DNA from: Brassica napus
Taxonomy: Eukaryota; Streptophyta; Magnoliopsida; Brassicales; Brassicaceae
Direction of reading: 5' to 3'
Assembly (NCBI RefSeq): GCF_020379485.1
Contig: NC_063446.1
Location: 21,664,610-21,728,609 of the forward strand
DNA: 64,000 nt
In this document: positions 23,221-37,200 of the stretch, piece by piece
Layout of the letters: each line of letters starts with the position of its first letter
Position numbering within the stretch: the stretch's first letter is position 1
Made by a program: the position numbers and the translations under genes
The notes under the pieces: model-generated
The model's input: only the letters and a program-made list of their open reading frames with translations
Told to the model about the DNA's origin: nothing
Databases searched by the model: none

Positions 23221-23881
23221 ATCTCCCCCTTTTAGCTTTGTGTGCCGATCAAGCACAACATTCTTCTGGTTCAACAACCACGTTCCCCATCTGGAAACTT
23301 CCACGCTAATTGTGATTTTCTCCCCCACGAGATGTGCACCACACCATGCTTTTCTCCCCCATGAGATAAGCACCATCTACTTCAGGACGTCCATCACCAT
23401 GCTCTTCTCCCCCATGAGATATGCACTCCTTGGACCAGAACGTCACCACTTCTCCCCCTGCTTGATTGCATACTAAGCTAAAACACAAATGCTTAGATGT
23501 CAAGCCTTACAGACCCAGTCGTCTGTTTCTTCATGTATAATCATGACACAGCCCCTGCTGCAGTGGAATAACAAGTAATGCATCACGATCTGACGCACCT
23601 GTCGAACTACCCTTCGACCAGCTTTTGTTGAGGACCTGGCTTCCTTCATGTGTCGTCTTCTTGACCATGAGCCCTTCCCCATCCACACCGAATGCCCTCT
23701 GCACACGTTGCTATTGTCTTGGAGTGATTTCACTATCACCCTCCTGAAGATTATCTCGCATCACTTCCTGACGCACTTCGATCTCCTTCTCCTTTGTGCC
23801 ACAAACAACCTCGTGTCCTGGCTCCAGACTTGATGCTTCTTGATCAACCTCAAGATCACTCTTAACAGAGCTGCATCCTTC

Positions 23882-24205
23882 TCATGATGTCTCTTCCTTG
23901 AGCTCATCAAGTAAGCCATTCTTGGCTACAAACACCTCTTCAACCCTCTTGGGTTTAGTGAACGTCTTGTTCACCCTCTTGGCCATGTTTCTGCTCTTCT
24001 CACGAGCAAAACACTCCACCTTCTTGTGTCCAACCTTCCCACAGAACCAACAGCACATCTGATGTTGCTTCTTGCTTGGCCTGACCCAGTTGCTGATGCA
24101 CCGATCAGTCTCCTTCCTTGTACCAGCTGCATAACCATGCTTCAAAACCTCCTGTCTGACCTTCATGTTGTTGCACTGATGTACTACTTTCGGCTTGTTA
24201 TTCAT
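23882..24205 (-). CDS. Second ORF of the Gag-only element, zinc-knuckle-like
   Basis: 107-residue ORF just downstream of gag in a shifted frame. It contains CCWFCGKVGHKKVECFA, a CX2CX4HX4C zinc knuckle, and a basic tail (SRNMAKRVNKTF). In related elements this resembles the C-terminal extension of Gag or the start of a deleted pol. The gag stop and the frame change suggest it was once continuous with 24239-25783. Expression is uncertain. Confidence 0.6.
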   Translation of the reverse strand: MNNKPKVVHQCNNMKVRQEVLKHGYAAGTRKETDRCISNWVRPSKKQHQMCCWFCGKVGHKKVECFAREKSRNMAKRVNKTFTKPKRVEEVFVAKNGLLDELKEETS

Positions 24206-24238
24206 AGTTTCGCGCCGTAGAACTTCCTGCCTTACTCC

Positions 24239-25783
24239 CTATCGTACGTCCCGACGCACTTCCTGACAAGCTCCTTTGGCTCCACTTTTTGATGTGCTCC
24301 CATGCACGAAATGTGATAGCCCCTTCTGTTGTACGCCAGTACTCTCAGGTCCTCGGTATCCCAGTCCCCAATTCGCCTTGGCTGGTTGTCCCATCGAGTG
24401 TATCTTATCCAAGTCCTTGGATCCACTGTTGAGCATCATGATCTGTTTGCGATTCTCAGCCAAATCACGTTCCATCATCATTGTTCTCTCACATTCATCA
24501 ATAGCAACCTCCCTCGGTTTGCTAACCTCCTTCTCCAGAGACTCATTCTTCTCACTTACAGCAGCAAGTTCTTCAGCAAGATCTTCATACTGCTCACGAC
24601 CCTGCACCAGATCGTGTTGCAACCTCAGATTCTCATTCTTGAGATTCAACCACTTGTTGAGCATCAAGTAATAATCCTTAGAGTCTTTGCTGACATCTGA
24701 ATCCGAGGATTCACTAGATTTCTCCTTGCGTGCACCAAATGCAACCATATTCTTCATCACCTTCCCATCTTCTTCAGACTCTGAATCATCAGACGAATGT
24801 AATGGAACCCCTTTTCCCCTTTTTGAGTTTGGACATTCACGCCGTATGTGTCCAATACCTTTGTACTCAGAACACTTAAGTTCTCTTTGTTGTGCTACAA
24901 GACAATCAACCCTTATATGACCAATGCCTCCACACTCATAGCACTTGAGACTTTCTCTCCTTCTGCCATTGCCACGATCACCTCCCTGGCGACCATACTG
25001 ATTCCTCCCACCAGAAGAATTCGTCTTACCAAAATTTCTGACCAACATACCAATGTCACCTTCGATCTTCTGAAGCCTATCAGTATTTTTGCCAGCTACA
25101 AGCGCCACACTCCTTGGCGCACTGCTTGATGTAGAGATCGAACTACTGTCTGTCTCCATCTCTTGTGCCTTTAGCATACCCACAAGTTTGTCAAACTTGA
25201 GCTCAGCCGTGTTTGTGGTCATCTGCAAGACCGCCTTGTGAGCTTCAAACTTTGTTGGAAGACAACGTAGTAACTTCTTTACCAGCTTCTTCTCCTTGTA
25301 CTTCTTCCCAAGTACAAATGCTTCATGCGCCATACCACTGAGTTTGGCACTAAAGCTCGCCACAGAATCATTATCAGACCACCTGAGATTCTCAAACTGC
25401 GACCCAAGATGATCTAGACGTGTCCTCTTGACATTCTCATCTCCTTCAAACGAATTCAACAGGATCTTCCATGCCTCTTTAGCTGAAATACTCCCCTGAA
25501 TTAGCTGGAACTGTTCTACTTCAACGGCTCCAAAAATCACCGAAAGCGCCTTTTCATTAAACTTTGATGCATTGCGCTTTGCCTCTGGCCAATCCTCTTT
25601 TGGCTTAGGCTTCTTTTCATCTCCTGTGACTATGGTAGGCTCCTCCCAACCAATCTCCACAGCTGTCCACGCATCTTCATTGATTCCTCGAATCATCTCC
25701 TTCAAGCGAGCTTTCCAATGACCATATTGGTCTGCATTCAACGCGATCGCCTTCTGCACCGAAATAATCGTGTCCATCTTCAC
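24239..25783 (-). CDS. Gag protein of the non-autonomous LTR element
   Basis: 514-residue ORF. The UBN2-type capsid domain includes YGHWKARLKEMI, AKEAWKILLNSFEG and the LKFDKLVGMLKAQEME segment. Two zinc knuckles follow: CYECGGIGHIRVDC and a second copy, CSEYKGIGHIRREC, in which the second cysteine is replaced. A Ser/Asp/Glu-rich stretch and a coiled-coil-like region (QYEDLAEELAAVSEKNESLEKEV) end it. The ORF stays open although the element has no pol, which suggests recent trans-mobilisation. Confidence 0.88.
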   Translation of the reverse strand: MKMDTIISVQKAIALNADQYGHWKARLKEMIRGINEDAWTAVEIGWEEPTIVTGDEKKPKPKEDWPEAKRNASKFNEKALSVIFGAVEVEQFQLIQGSISAKEAWKILLNSFEGDENVKRTRLDHLGSQFENLRWSDNDSVASFSAKLSGMAHEAFVLGKKYKEKKLVKKLLRCLPTKFEAHKAVLQMTTNTAELKFDKLVGMLKAQEMETDSSSISTSSSAPRSVALVAGKNTDRLQKIEGDIGMLVRNFGKTNSSGGRNQYGRQGGDRGNGRRRESLKCYECGGIGHIRVDCLVAQQRELKCSEYKGIGHIRRECPNSKRGKGVPLHSSDDSESEEDGKVMKNMVAFGARKEKSSESSDSDVSKDSKDYYLMLNKWLNLKNENLRLQHDLVQGREQYEDLAEELAAVSEKNESLEKEVSKPREVAIDECERTMMMERDLAENRKQIMMLNSGSKDLDKIHSMGQPAKANWGLGYRGPESTGVQQKGLSHFVHGSTSKSGAKGACQEVRRDVR

Positions 25784-25815
25784 CTTCAGGATAACACTGA
25801 TAACTTAGGTGCCCC

Positions 25816-25827
25816 GCTCTGATACCA
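25816..25827 (-). other. Primer-binding site (initiator tRNA-Met)
   Basis: Minus strand TGGTATCAGAGC, complementary to the 3' end of plant initiator Met-tRNA, 2 nt inside the 5' LTR. It fixes the element's orientation. Confidence 0.85.
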
Positions 25828-25829
25828 CT

Positions 25830-26438
25830 TGTAAGTGCAAGATGCAGACACAATAAGGTAATACAGAAAGTAAAGCAAGAGACAAAACAACTACAAGCAA
25901 CCCTTAAGCTTTATTAGAAATCGTCTTGTACACTCTATTACAAGATCTGCTTTACACAGTCTGTTACACCCTAACAACTACTATTGAAAGATTCCTAAGC
26001 TACCCGCTTGTGTCTCTCTTCCGTCAAGTACTTCAGCCACTGCTTCAGCACGACCTAGAACACTTCCAAGAGCTTCTCTCTCTTTCTATAAGATCAGCCT
26101 CTGTGTCTATGTCTCTATACAGACGACCCCATAGTTATCTTATAGTTATTCTCCATGTTTCCGAAACCTTAGTCTCCAAGGCAACATGTATGGACATCTT
26201 CCATAATAATAAGTGCAACTTTCCTTTTCTTGGAATGCACTTATTCCTCTTCTTTAAGTCATAAACTTGCTTCTCAAGTTTATTCATCTTTCCTTATCTC
26301 CAAGATACTCTCTTGCTCTCTAAGTCTACGCGACTCCAGCTCAGCACCTTGACTCCACATGGTCTTCACCACTCAACACGACGTCTGCTTCAGCAACTAC
26401 GTCATCGACTACTTCAGGGTAGACATCTTACATCAACA
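25830..26438 (-). repeat. 5' LTR of the Gag-only element
   Basis: About 609 bp, TG...CA. Its outer edge is followed by the target duplication GTCTC at 26439-26443. Confidence 0.88.
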
Positions 26439-26443
26439 GTCTC

Positions 26444-26912
26444 GCTAGGGAAGGACTTCTCCACTGCAGCAGTTCTACCTTTTGGCACTAACTTCCTCTG
26501 TTTCTCCATTTGAGCAGCTTGCCATATTCTAGCCTCTTTCACTGCCAGCGTTGCTATCTCCTGTTCGGTTAGTACCTGGTTCTCAAATATGAATTTGTTT
26601 CGGGCTGGCCATAAGTACCAAAGAACCCAAGGATAAAGTGCAGTAGAGCTCAGGCCTGTAGGAGGGAGATTTGTGATACGAGTGCAAGATAGGAGCAATG
26701 ACGTTGGTGTGGAGATTGAGTTAGGGGTTGGTTTAAGAGTTGCAGGGATCAATTCCCAGACACGGGTTGCAAATGGACATTGCATGAAGATATGTCTCTC
26801 TGTTTCCAACACTCCGCATCTCTTACATCTCTCTTACGTCTCCCATCCACTGTCATTCCCTTACGCAAAAGGTTCTCACCAAGCAACAGTGCCATATTTT
26901 TGATTTTCCATA
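26444..26912 (-). mobile_element. LINE remnant: zf-RVT region (middle piece)
   Basis: Minus-strand reading gives MALLLGENLLRKGMTVDGR, then (after a frame change) CKRCG, LETERHIFMQCPFATRVWELI and YPWVLWYLWPARNKFIFE, the zinc-binding zf-RVT block of plant LINEs. It is bounded by target duplications of the two LTR elements and joins 22148-22602 on one side and 30076-30335 on the other. Confidence 0.85.
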
Positions 26913-26917
26913 AGAAG

Positions 26918-27354
26918 TGTTTGAACCGAGAACTGTCAACAAACTAGTGAATGAACGAGACGAGGACTCGTCAGTGGGGTTAGGAGAAGTCTTCATGCTG
27001 AGCTTGAACCGGATGGAGACGACTCGGAGAGAATAAGAAAAAAGGTGTTTTTAATGATTATAGCTGGACCCGGCGAAGGGTTGCCTACGTACCCCGAAAG
27101 GGGATCAAGCCAATCGTAGTTTTACAACAAAATATCACAAGTACCTAGATGAAAGCATGTGTTGAAGTGTTACACTCTCTAGAAGTAGAGAGAGATGGAG
27201 GAGAGACCAAAAGAGAGTCCAAGAGCCCTCTCAAAGGAGGTTGGCTTCTTATTTATAGAAAAGAGAGGTCTAGGGTTTCCTAGTGACACCCCTTTTAAAT
27301 GGGCTGAGCCCATTATCTTATAAGCCTTGTTGGGGACAAAGTCCATGTCCAACA
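26918..27354 (-). repeat. 3' LTR of the repeat-filled element
   Basis: 437 bp, closely similar to 29635-30070. Both carry TTTATAGAAA near the middle and a short GGGTTTCCTAG/GGGTTTTCTAG stretch. Confidence 0.9.
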
Positions 27355-27769
27355 GTAAGCCCCCCAGTTCGTTGATAGAGATGGAGTTGATCTCAATGAA
27401 TTTTACGAAGAGAGTTTATAAGAGAATGGACTCAGTGCTTTACCCATGTCGCAGACGATTATCATGAAATGGCCGTCATGGTTAGGTTGCCATAGATGAA
27501 GTGTCATAGACGGACCGTCTCGGGCGAGTTGTCATCGACATACTTCTGATTCCGATCAGACTTCTTACTCCGGGATGGTTGCGCGAACGATCTGTGAGCA
27601 CAGTGTTCTGAACCACCGGAGCAAGTTGTCATGGATGAAGTGTCAATCGACAAACTGCCAAAGACAAGTCGCCATAGACATCATCTATGAACGTACCGCC
27701 ACAAGCAAACCATCACAATCAAATCGTCATGGGTGGACGTGTCTTCGCGGTATCACGTCATGCTCGAGA

Positions 27770-29575
27770 CTTGCGAGCAATCTGAGTGACTGTGAGAGAG
27801 CGATCCGAGCCAAGTGACTACGAGTCGAGTGACCGCGAAGAACAAGTCGAGTGACCGCAAGGGAGCGAGTCGAGTGATGACAGAATGGTCGAGTGATGAC
27901 TCGTCGGTCGAGTGAGGACTCGTCGGTCTAGTGAAGACTCGTCGGTTGAGTGAAGACTCAGTCGATCGGGTGACGACAGAACGACATGTCAACTCTGCGA
28001 GGAGAGAGAGATCTGAGCGACTGTGAGAGATCGTTATGCGCCGAGTAAGGAGAGCGAGCGAGTGACCGCGAGAGATCGAGCCAAGTGACTGCGCGAGAGA
28101 GATCTGCGTCGAGTGACCGTGAGAGATCGAGTCGAGTGCCCGCGAGAGCGCGAGCCAACAGTTTTCGAGACGATTCATCATGAAGCCATGATGGATACGT
28201 CAAATATGGATAAGCCTCAGCGAGTCCTTGTTGCTGAATCGACACGTCAACTCCACGAGGAGAGAGAGATCTGAGCGACTGCGAGAGATCGATCTGCGCC
28301 GAGTAAAGAGAACGAACGAGTGACCGCGAGAGATCGAGCCAAGCAACTGCGCAGATCAAGTCGAGCGACTGCGAGAGAACGCTCTGCACCGAGTGACGAC
28401 AGAACGTCGAGTGATGGCTCGTCGGTCGAGTGAGGACTCGTCGGTCGAGTGACGACTCGTCGATCGGGTGACGACAGAACGACACGTCAACTCCGCGAGG
28501 AGAGAGAGATCTGAGTGACTGCGAGAGATAGTTCTGCGCCGAGTAAGGAGAGCGAGCGAGTGACCGCGAGAGATCGAGCCAAGTGACTGCGCGAGAGAGA
28601 TCTGCGCCGAGTGACCCTGAGAGATCGAGTCGAGTGACCGCGACAGCGCGAGCCTACTGTTTTCGAGACGATTCATCGTGAAGCCATGATGGATACGTCA
28701 AATATGGATACGCCTCAGCGAGTCCTTGTTGCTGAATCGACACGTCAACTCCACGAGGAGAGAGAGATCTGAGCGACTGCGAGAGATTGATCTGCGCCGA
28801 GTAAAGAGAACGAGCGAGTGACCGCGAGAGATCGAGCCAAGAGATTGCGAAGATCGAGTAGAGTGACTGCGAGAGAACGCTCTGCGCCGAGTGACGACAG
28901 AACGGTCGAGTGACGACAAAACGGTTGAGTGAGGACTCGTCGGTCGAGTGAGGGCTCGTTGGTCGAGTGACGACTCGTCGGTCGAGTGACGACTCGTCGG
29001 TCGAGTGAGGACTCGTCGGTCGAGTGACGACTCATCGATCGAGTGATGACTCGTCGGTCGAGTGACGACTCATCGGTCGAGTGACGACAAAACGGTCGAG
29101 TGACGACTCGTCGGTCGGGTGAGGAGAACGAGCGAGTGACCGCGAGAGATCGAGCCAAGTGTCTGCGCGAGAACGATCTGCGCCGAGTGACCGTGAGAGA
29201 TCGAGCCAAGCGACTACGCAGATCGAGTCGAGCGACTGCGAGAGAACGCTATGTGCCGAGTGACGACAGAACGGTCGAGTGACGTCTCATCGGTCGAGTG
29301 AGGACTCGTCGATCGAGCGATTACTCGTCGGTCGAGTGAGGACTCGTCGGTCGAGTGAGGACTCGTCGGTCGAGTGACGACTCGTCGATCGAGTGAGGAC
29401 TCGTCGGTCGAGTGACGACTCGTCGATCGAGTGACGACTCGTCGGTCGAGTGACGACTCGTCGATCGAGTGACGATAAAACGGTCGAGTGACAACTCGTC
29501 GGTCGAGTGAGGACTCGTCGGTCGAGTGATGACTCGTCGGTCGAGTGATGACTCGTCGGTCAAGTGACAAGAGAA
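27770..29575. repeat. Nested tandem repeat array inside the LTR element
   Basis: Two short motif families dominate: a GAGTGACGACTCGTCGGTC-type unit of about 19-20 bp (dense at 28880-29110 and 29270-29570) and a GAGCGACTGCGAGAGATCGA-type unit (27780-28660). A larger unit of about 498 bp, starting at TTTTCGAGACGATTCATC (about 28160 and 28658), is present twice. Long apparent ORFs here are by-products of the repeat periodicity. Confidence 0.92.
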
Positions 29576-29634
29576 CAGACTCCAGTTCAATCTTCCTCGA
29601 AGATACTTCTCCAGGCCCCACGGTGGGCGCCAAC

Positions 29635-30070
29635 TGTTTGAACCGAGAACTGTCAACAAACTAGTGAATGAACGAGACGAGGACTCATCAGTGGGGTTAG
29701 GAGAAGTCTTCATGCTGAGATTGAACCGGATGGAGACGACTCGGAGAGAATAAGAAAAAGGGTGTTTTTAATGATTATAGCTGGACCCGGCGAAGGGTTG
29801 CCTACGTACCCCGAAAAGGGATCAAGCCAATCGTAGTTCTACAACAAAGGATCACAAGTACCTAGATGAAAGCATGTGTTGAAGTGTTTCACTCTCTAGA
29901 AGTAGAGAGAGATGGAAGAGAGACCAAAAAGAGTCCAAGAGCCCTCTCAAAGGAGGTTGGCTCCTTGTTTATAGAAATGAGAGGTCTAGGGTTTTCTAGT
30001 GACCCCCCTTTTAAATGGGCTGAATCCATTATCTTATAAGTCTTGTTGGGGACAAAGTCCATGTCCAACA
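29635..30070 (-). repeat. 5' LTR of the repeat-filled element
   Basis: 436 bp. Outer edge followed by AGAAG at 30071-30075; inner edge adjoins the primer-binding sequence. Confidence 0.9.
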
Positions 30071-30075
30071 AGAAG

Positions 30076-30335
30076 TATCTGAGCTTGGGAGAAGTATTAA
30101 GATTCCACACATTCTTCTTCCAATCAAACGTTAAGTCCGCGATCCCATCGTGTAAGAACCTGACTTCTCGGGTAACCAGACAAGCTCATCTTGCATTTGG
30201 AACTGACTAGGAATCAGAGTTCTGATCTGAACCTCATACTGAGGTAGGTTCCTCAGGTGTTCTCAAATAGCTTCCACGTTCCAGTCCATTGAGTTCGCCA
30301 TAATAAGGTCTGAAACACAAAAGTCCTTGTTGTGT
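30076..30335 (-). mobile_element. LINE remnant: 5'-most piece (pre-zf-RVT)
   Basis: Minus-strand codons give LPQYEVQIRTLIPSQFQ, then DELVWLPEKSGSYT and VWNLNTSPKLRYFL, which precede the zf-RVT block in plant LINEs. YFL at the edge would join WKIKNMALLL at 26912, showing that 26918-30070 inserted into this LINE. Upstream RT is not found, so the LINE is 5'-truncated. Confidence 0.82.
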
Positions 30336-30696
30336 ACAGAAGGGGGCCAATGGGGATCAGTGGTGGTGATTCAGTTGATAGCCAAGGTTCCAAACAACAT
30401 TATCAAAAGGGATATGAACGTAATTAAAGGCAGATATTATCAATTCATTAAGCCATCTCCAATTCATATCCAAGAAACCAAAACATGACAGAAGGTAGTT
30501 TGCATCCCAAGAAAAAAAAGCACAAGACCGAATGTCAAGGAAATAACCAAAAAAAAAATTAAAAACAAAGTTTTTTCTTAGGGTAGAAGTATCCAAATGA
30601 GATTCTCATATACAAGCAGAGAGCAGCTGAGATGCTTCGATTCATTACCCCCTTTCTTTCATGAGCCAAACCACCTCCATAGTTGTTTTCTTTTTT
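30336..30696 (-). other. Spacer and CUL1 3' UTR
   Basis: No gene seen in the left part. The 100-150 bp next to the CUL1 stop codon are plausibly 3' UTR. Confidence 0.4.
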
Positions 30697-35242
<4,546 letters not shown>

Positions 35243-35716
35243 GGGCAATTTTCTTGAATAAACTATTTTCAAGTTTTGATCACAAAAATAAATCACAATG
35301 AGGAAAATGACCAAAATGTTTTATTTAATAGGTAAAAAGATTTTATTACCCTAGATATAAAAAAAAAAAAAAAATTTATAGTTTTAGATTATATGTTTTC
35401 AAATTCGAATTTTTTTATAATATTTTAAAAAAAAAAAACAATTTAATTTTTTTTTCAAATTTTATTTTTGTAATTCGGAAATACTTTTTGAAACTATTTT
35501 TAAAATTTTTATTTTCAATTTTTTAATATTTATTTTTTATTTTATAAAATTTTAAACCTCGATCACAAATCTCCACCCGTTAACTCTAAATCATAAGGTT
35601 TGAATTAGTTAAACATAAGGATATAAATGTATACTTACTTTTTAATAAAACATTTTGATCTTTATAGTCTATATTTGCGATAAAAAAAAATTTAGTGATA
35701 TCCTAAGGCATTTCTC
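35243..35716. mobile_element. MITE-like element with perfect 9-bp target duplication
   Basis: Left edge GGGCAATTTTCTTG, right edge GGCATTTCTC, giving weak inverted ends. The flanking 9-mer TATTTTCTA is repeated exactly at 35234-35242 and 35717-35725. Internally it is extremely AT-rich with CACAAAAATAAATCAC and AACTCTAAATCATAAGG stretches reminiscent of the element at 3433-3893. No coding capacity. Mutator-like class is suggested by the 9-bp duplication. Confidence 0.68.
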
Positions 35717-35725
35717 TATTTTCTA

Positions 35726-36690
35726 TTTAACTTTTTCTAATTTATTAGCATCTTCATTTTCTTAGTACGGATCTATTATATCAAAACGCTGCCTTTTGTT
35801 TGCCACCAAGCATTATGCATTTATAGAACTATTGAGAAAAATATATAGCAAGCTCATTTTTTCTCTACACGAACAATGCGTATTCCATAAAAAAAACCTT
35901 AAAAAAAAATATATGAACATTTTGAAATTGTTTTTAAATGTATTTTTACCGCAGCTAGTAGGTTGATCGCACATCATACATGGTGTATTTATCTGAAACG
36001 ACATCATTTAACTATTTTTCAAACTTTTAAATTTTTTTATTCATGGAATATCTTTTGCGCAAAAAAATGCAAAGAAGCTCAGATTAAATATTTTAACTAT
36101 TTGGCTAAAGTAAATATTAATATTAATAGTGTAAAAACAAAAACAAGATATTTATAATAAAAATGAAATTTAAAGAATTCTCTTAGGTAAAACTCAAACC
36201 CAAACAAGAAAACTCAATCAACAATAGCTTAAACCACTTCACTAACCAAGCATTTTGGTTATAATACAAACTGAATATTATTTTAACATATCATACATTT
36301 TATGTCAATTAGAATAATATTTCCTTCTTTCTCATATACATTTTTTTTTTTTGTTGAAACATCCAAAATTGAGTTTTCAGTGGAAGATACCCAATTTTGA
36401 ATTAATTTTCTAGGTTCAATGGAAGTAAATAAATACACTGGTATGTGAACAAAGAAAGTATTTTAACTGACATTGACTGTATACATATGAAAACAATATT
36501 TAGTTATTTATGAGTGGTTAAAGTGTTTTTAGTCCATGTTCTCAAAAGCGGGCGCCTAACCAATTAGATGAAATACATAAGTTACATAGTTTGTGAAAAA
36601 TGCATCAACAGAAAGAGTTCATTTTGAAATTTTTCTTGTAGAACTATGTACTTGTAAGCAGATGCAGCTACTGATATTTCACATAGCGTG
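35726..36690. other. AT-rich intergenic DNA
   Basis: Only short spurious ORFs. No splice-flanked coding similarity recognised on either strand. Confidence 0.4.
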
Positions 36691-36699
36691 ATGGAACTA

Positions 36700-37200
36700 A
36701 CATCCAAGGTGGTCAGCTGGTTTAAATTTCATAAAAAAAGAAGGGATTTGATCAACAAAAGTGTTATTAGAAAGACCGAGAAAAGTGAGCTGAAAAAAGT
36801 TTCCTATTATAGGCATACTCGGACCACAAAAAAAATATTAATAGAAAAGTCGAGTTTGTCAAGATAATAAAGGTTTTCAATCCAAGAAAGAATATGATCC
36901 AAAGTTTTATTAAATGAAATGTCAAAAGAAACGAGATGAGAAAGATTTAGAATTGAAGATGGAATCTGACTCAAAAACCAAAAAAGTTTTATTATCGAAG
37001 AAAGAATGCGACAGGTGAAACTATTGTGCGAAAGGTCGAGAGACGTGAGTCGAGAAAGATTTCCAATTACAACAAGTCGTTATTAGCCCATGAGTCCGTC
37101 TGGGTTTAGTATTGATAATATAACTGTAAAGGAAGAGTTGAGAACCTTGGACTCGTTTCTGAAATCGACAAGTGTGACCATTTGCTCTGGAGCCGCAGAC
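36700..37200 (-). pseudogene. Decayed leucine-rich-repeat (receptor-like protein) fragment
   Basis: On the minus strand, across stops and frameshifts, repeat-like phrases recur: GN.FQLTFLGLSNNTF, ILSWIENLYYLDKLDFSIN, NLSHLISFDISFNK and RLTSLDLSHN. The period is about 72 nt (24 residues). This pattern matches extracellular LRRs of plant receptor-like proteins. No complete domain or kinase is left. Recognition rests on the LRR periodicity only. Confidence 0.5.

Larger units (their letters stand above)
22603..26438 (-). mobile_element. Non-autonomous, Gag-only LTR retrotransposon (3.8 kb)
   Basis: LTRs at 22603-23220 and 25830-26438, beginning TGTAAGTGCAAGATGCA and ending in ACATCA plus a few bases. 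Target duplication GTCTC at 22598-22602 and 26439-26443. Inside the right LTR the minus strand shows TGGTATCAGAGC (25816-25827), the initiator Met-tRNA primer site, two bases from the LTR. Minus-strand purines (AAAAGGGGGAGA) abut the left LTR. The interior encodes Gag only; no protease, integrase or RT was found, so it must depend on a helper copia element. It split an older LINE. Confidence 0.9.
26918..30070 (-). mobile_element. Non-autonomous LTR retrotransposon filled with tandem repeats (3.15 kb)
   Basis: LTRs 26918-27354 and 29635-30070 begin TGTTTGAACCGAGAAC and end CATGTCCAACA. Target duplication AGAAG lies at 26913-26917 and 30071-30075. Directly inside the right LTR the minus strand reads TTGGCGCCCACCGTGGGG (within 29614-29633), a primer-binding sequence known from other plant LTR elements. 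A G-rich purine run (CTGGGGGGC on the minus strand) lies near the left LTR at about 27360. No Gag or Pol can be recognised. The 2.28-kb interior is made mostly of tandem repeats. The LTRs are closely similar, so it is fairly young. Confidence 0.88.

Noticed and set aside
23141..23476. + strand ORF with repeated CTCCCCCATGAGAT units, considered as a gene or CRISPR-like array
   Set aside because: Only a few irregular units next to the LTR of the Gag-only element, opposite in orientation to its coding strand; no gene or array features.
27753..29713. Several overlapping minus-strand ORFs rich in the SLDRRVVTRPTSRHSTDES pattern
   Set aside because: They are translations of the 19-20 bp tandem units; a repeat without stops stays open in more than one frame. 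No start context, no domain, and they overlap one another.
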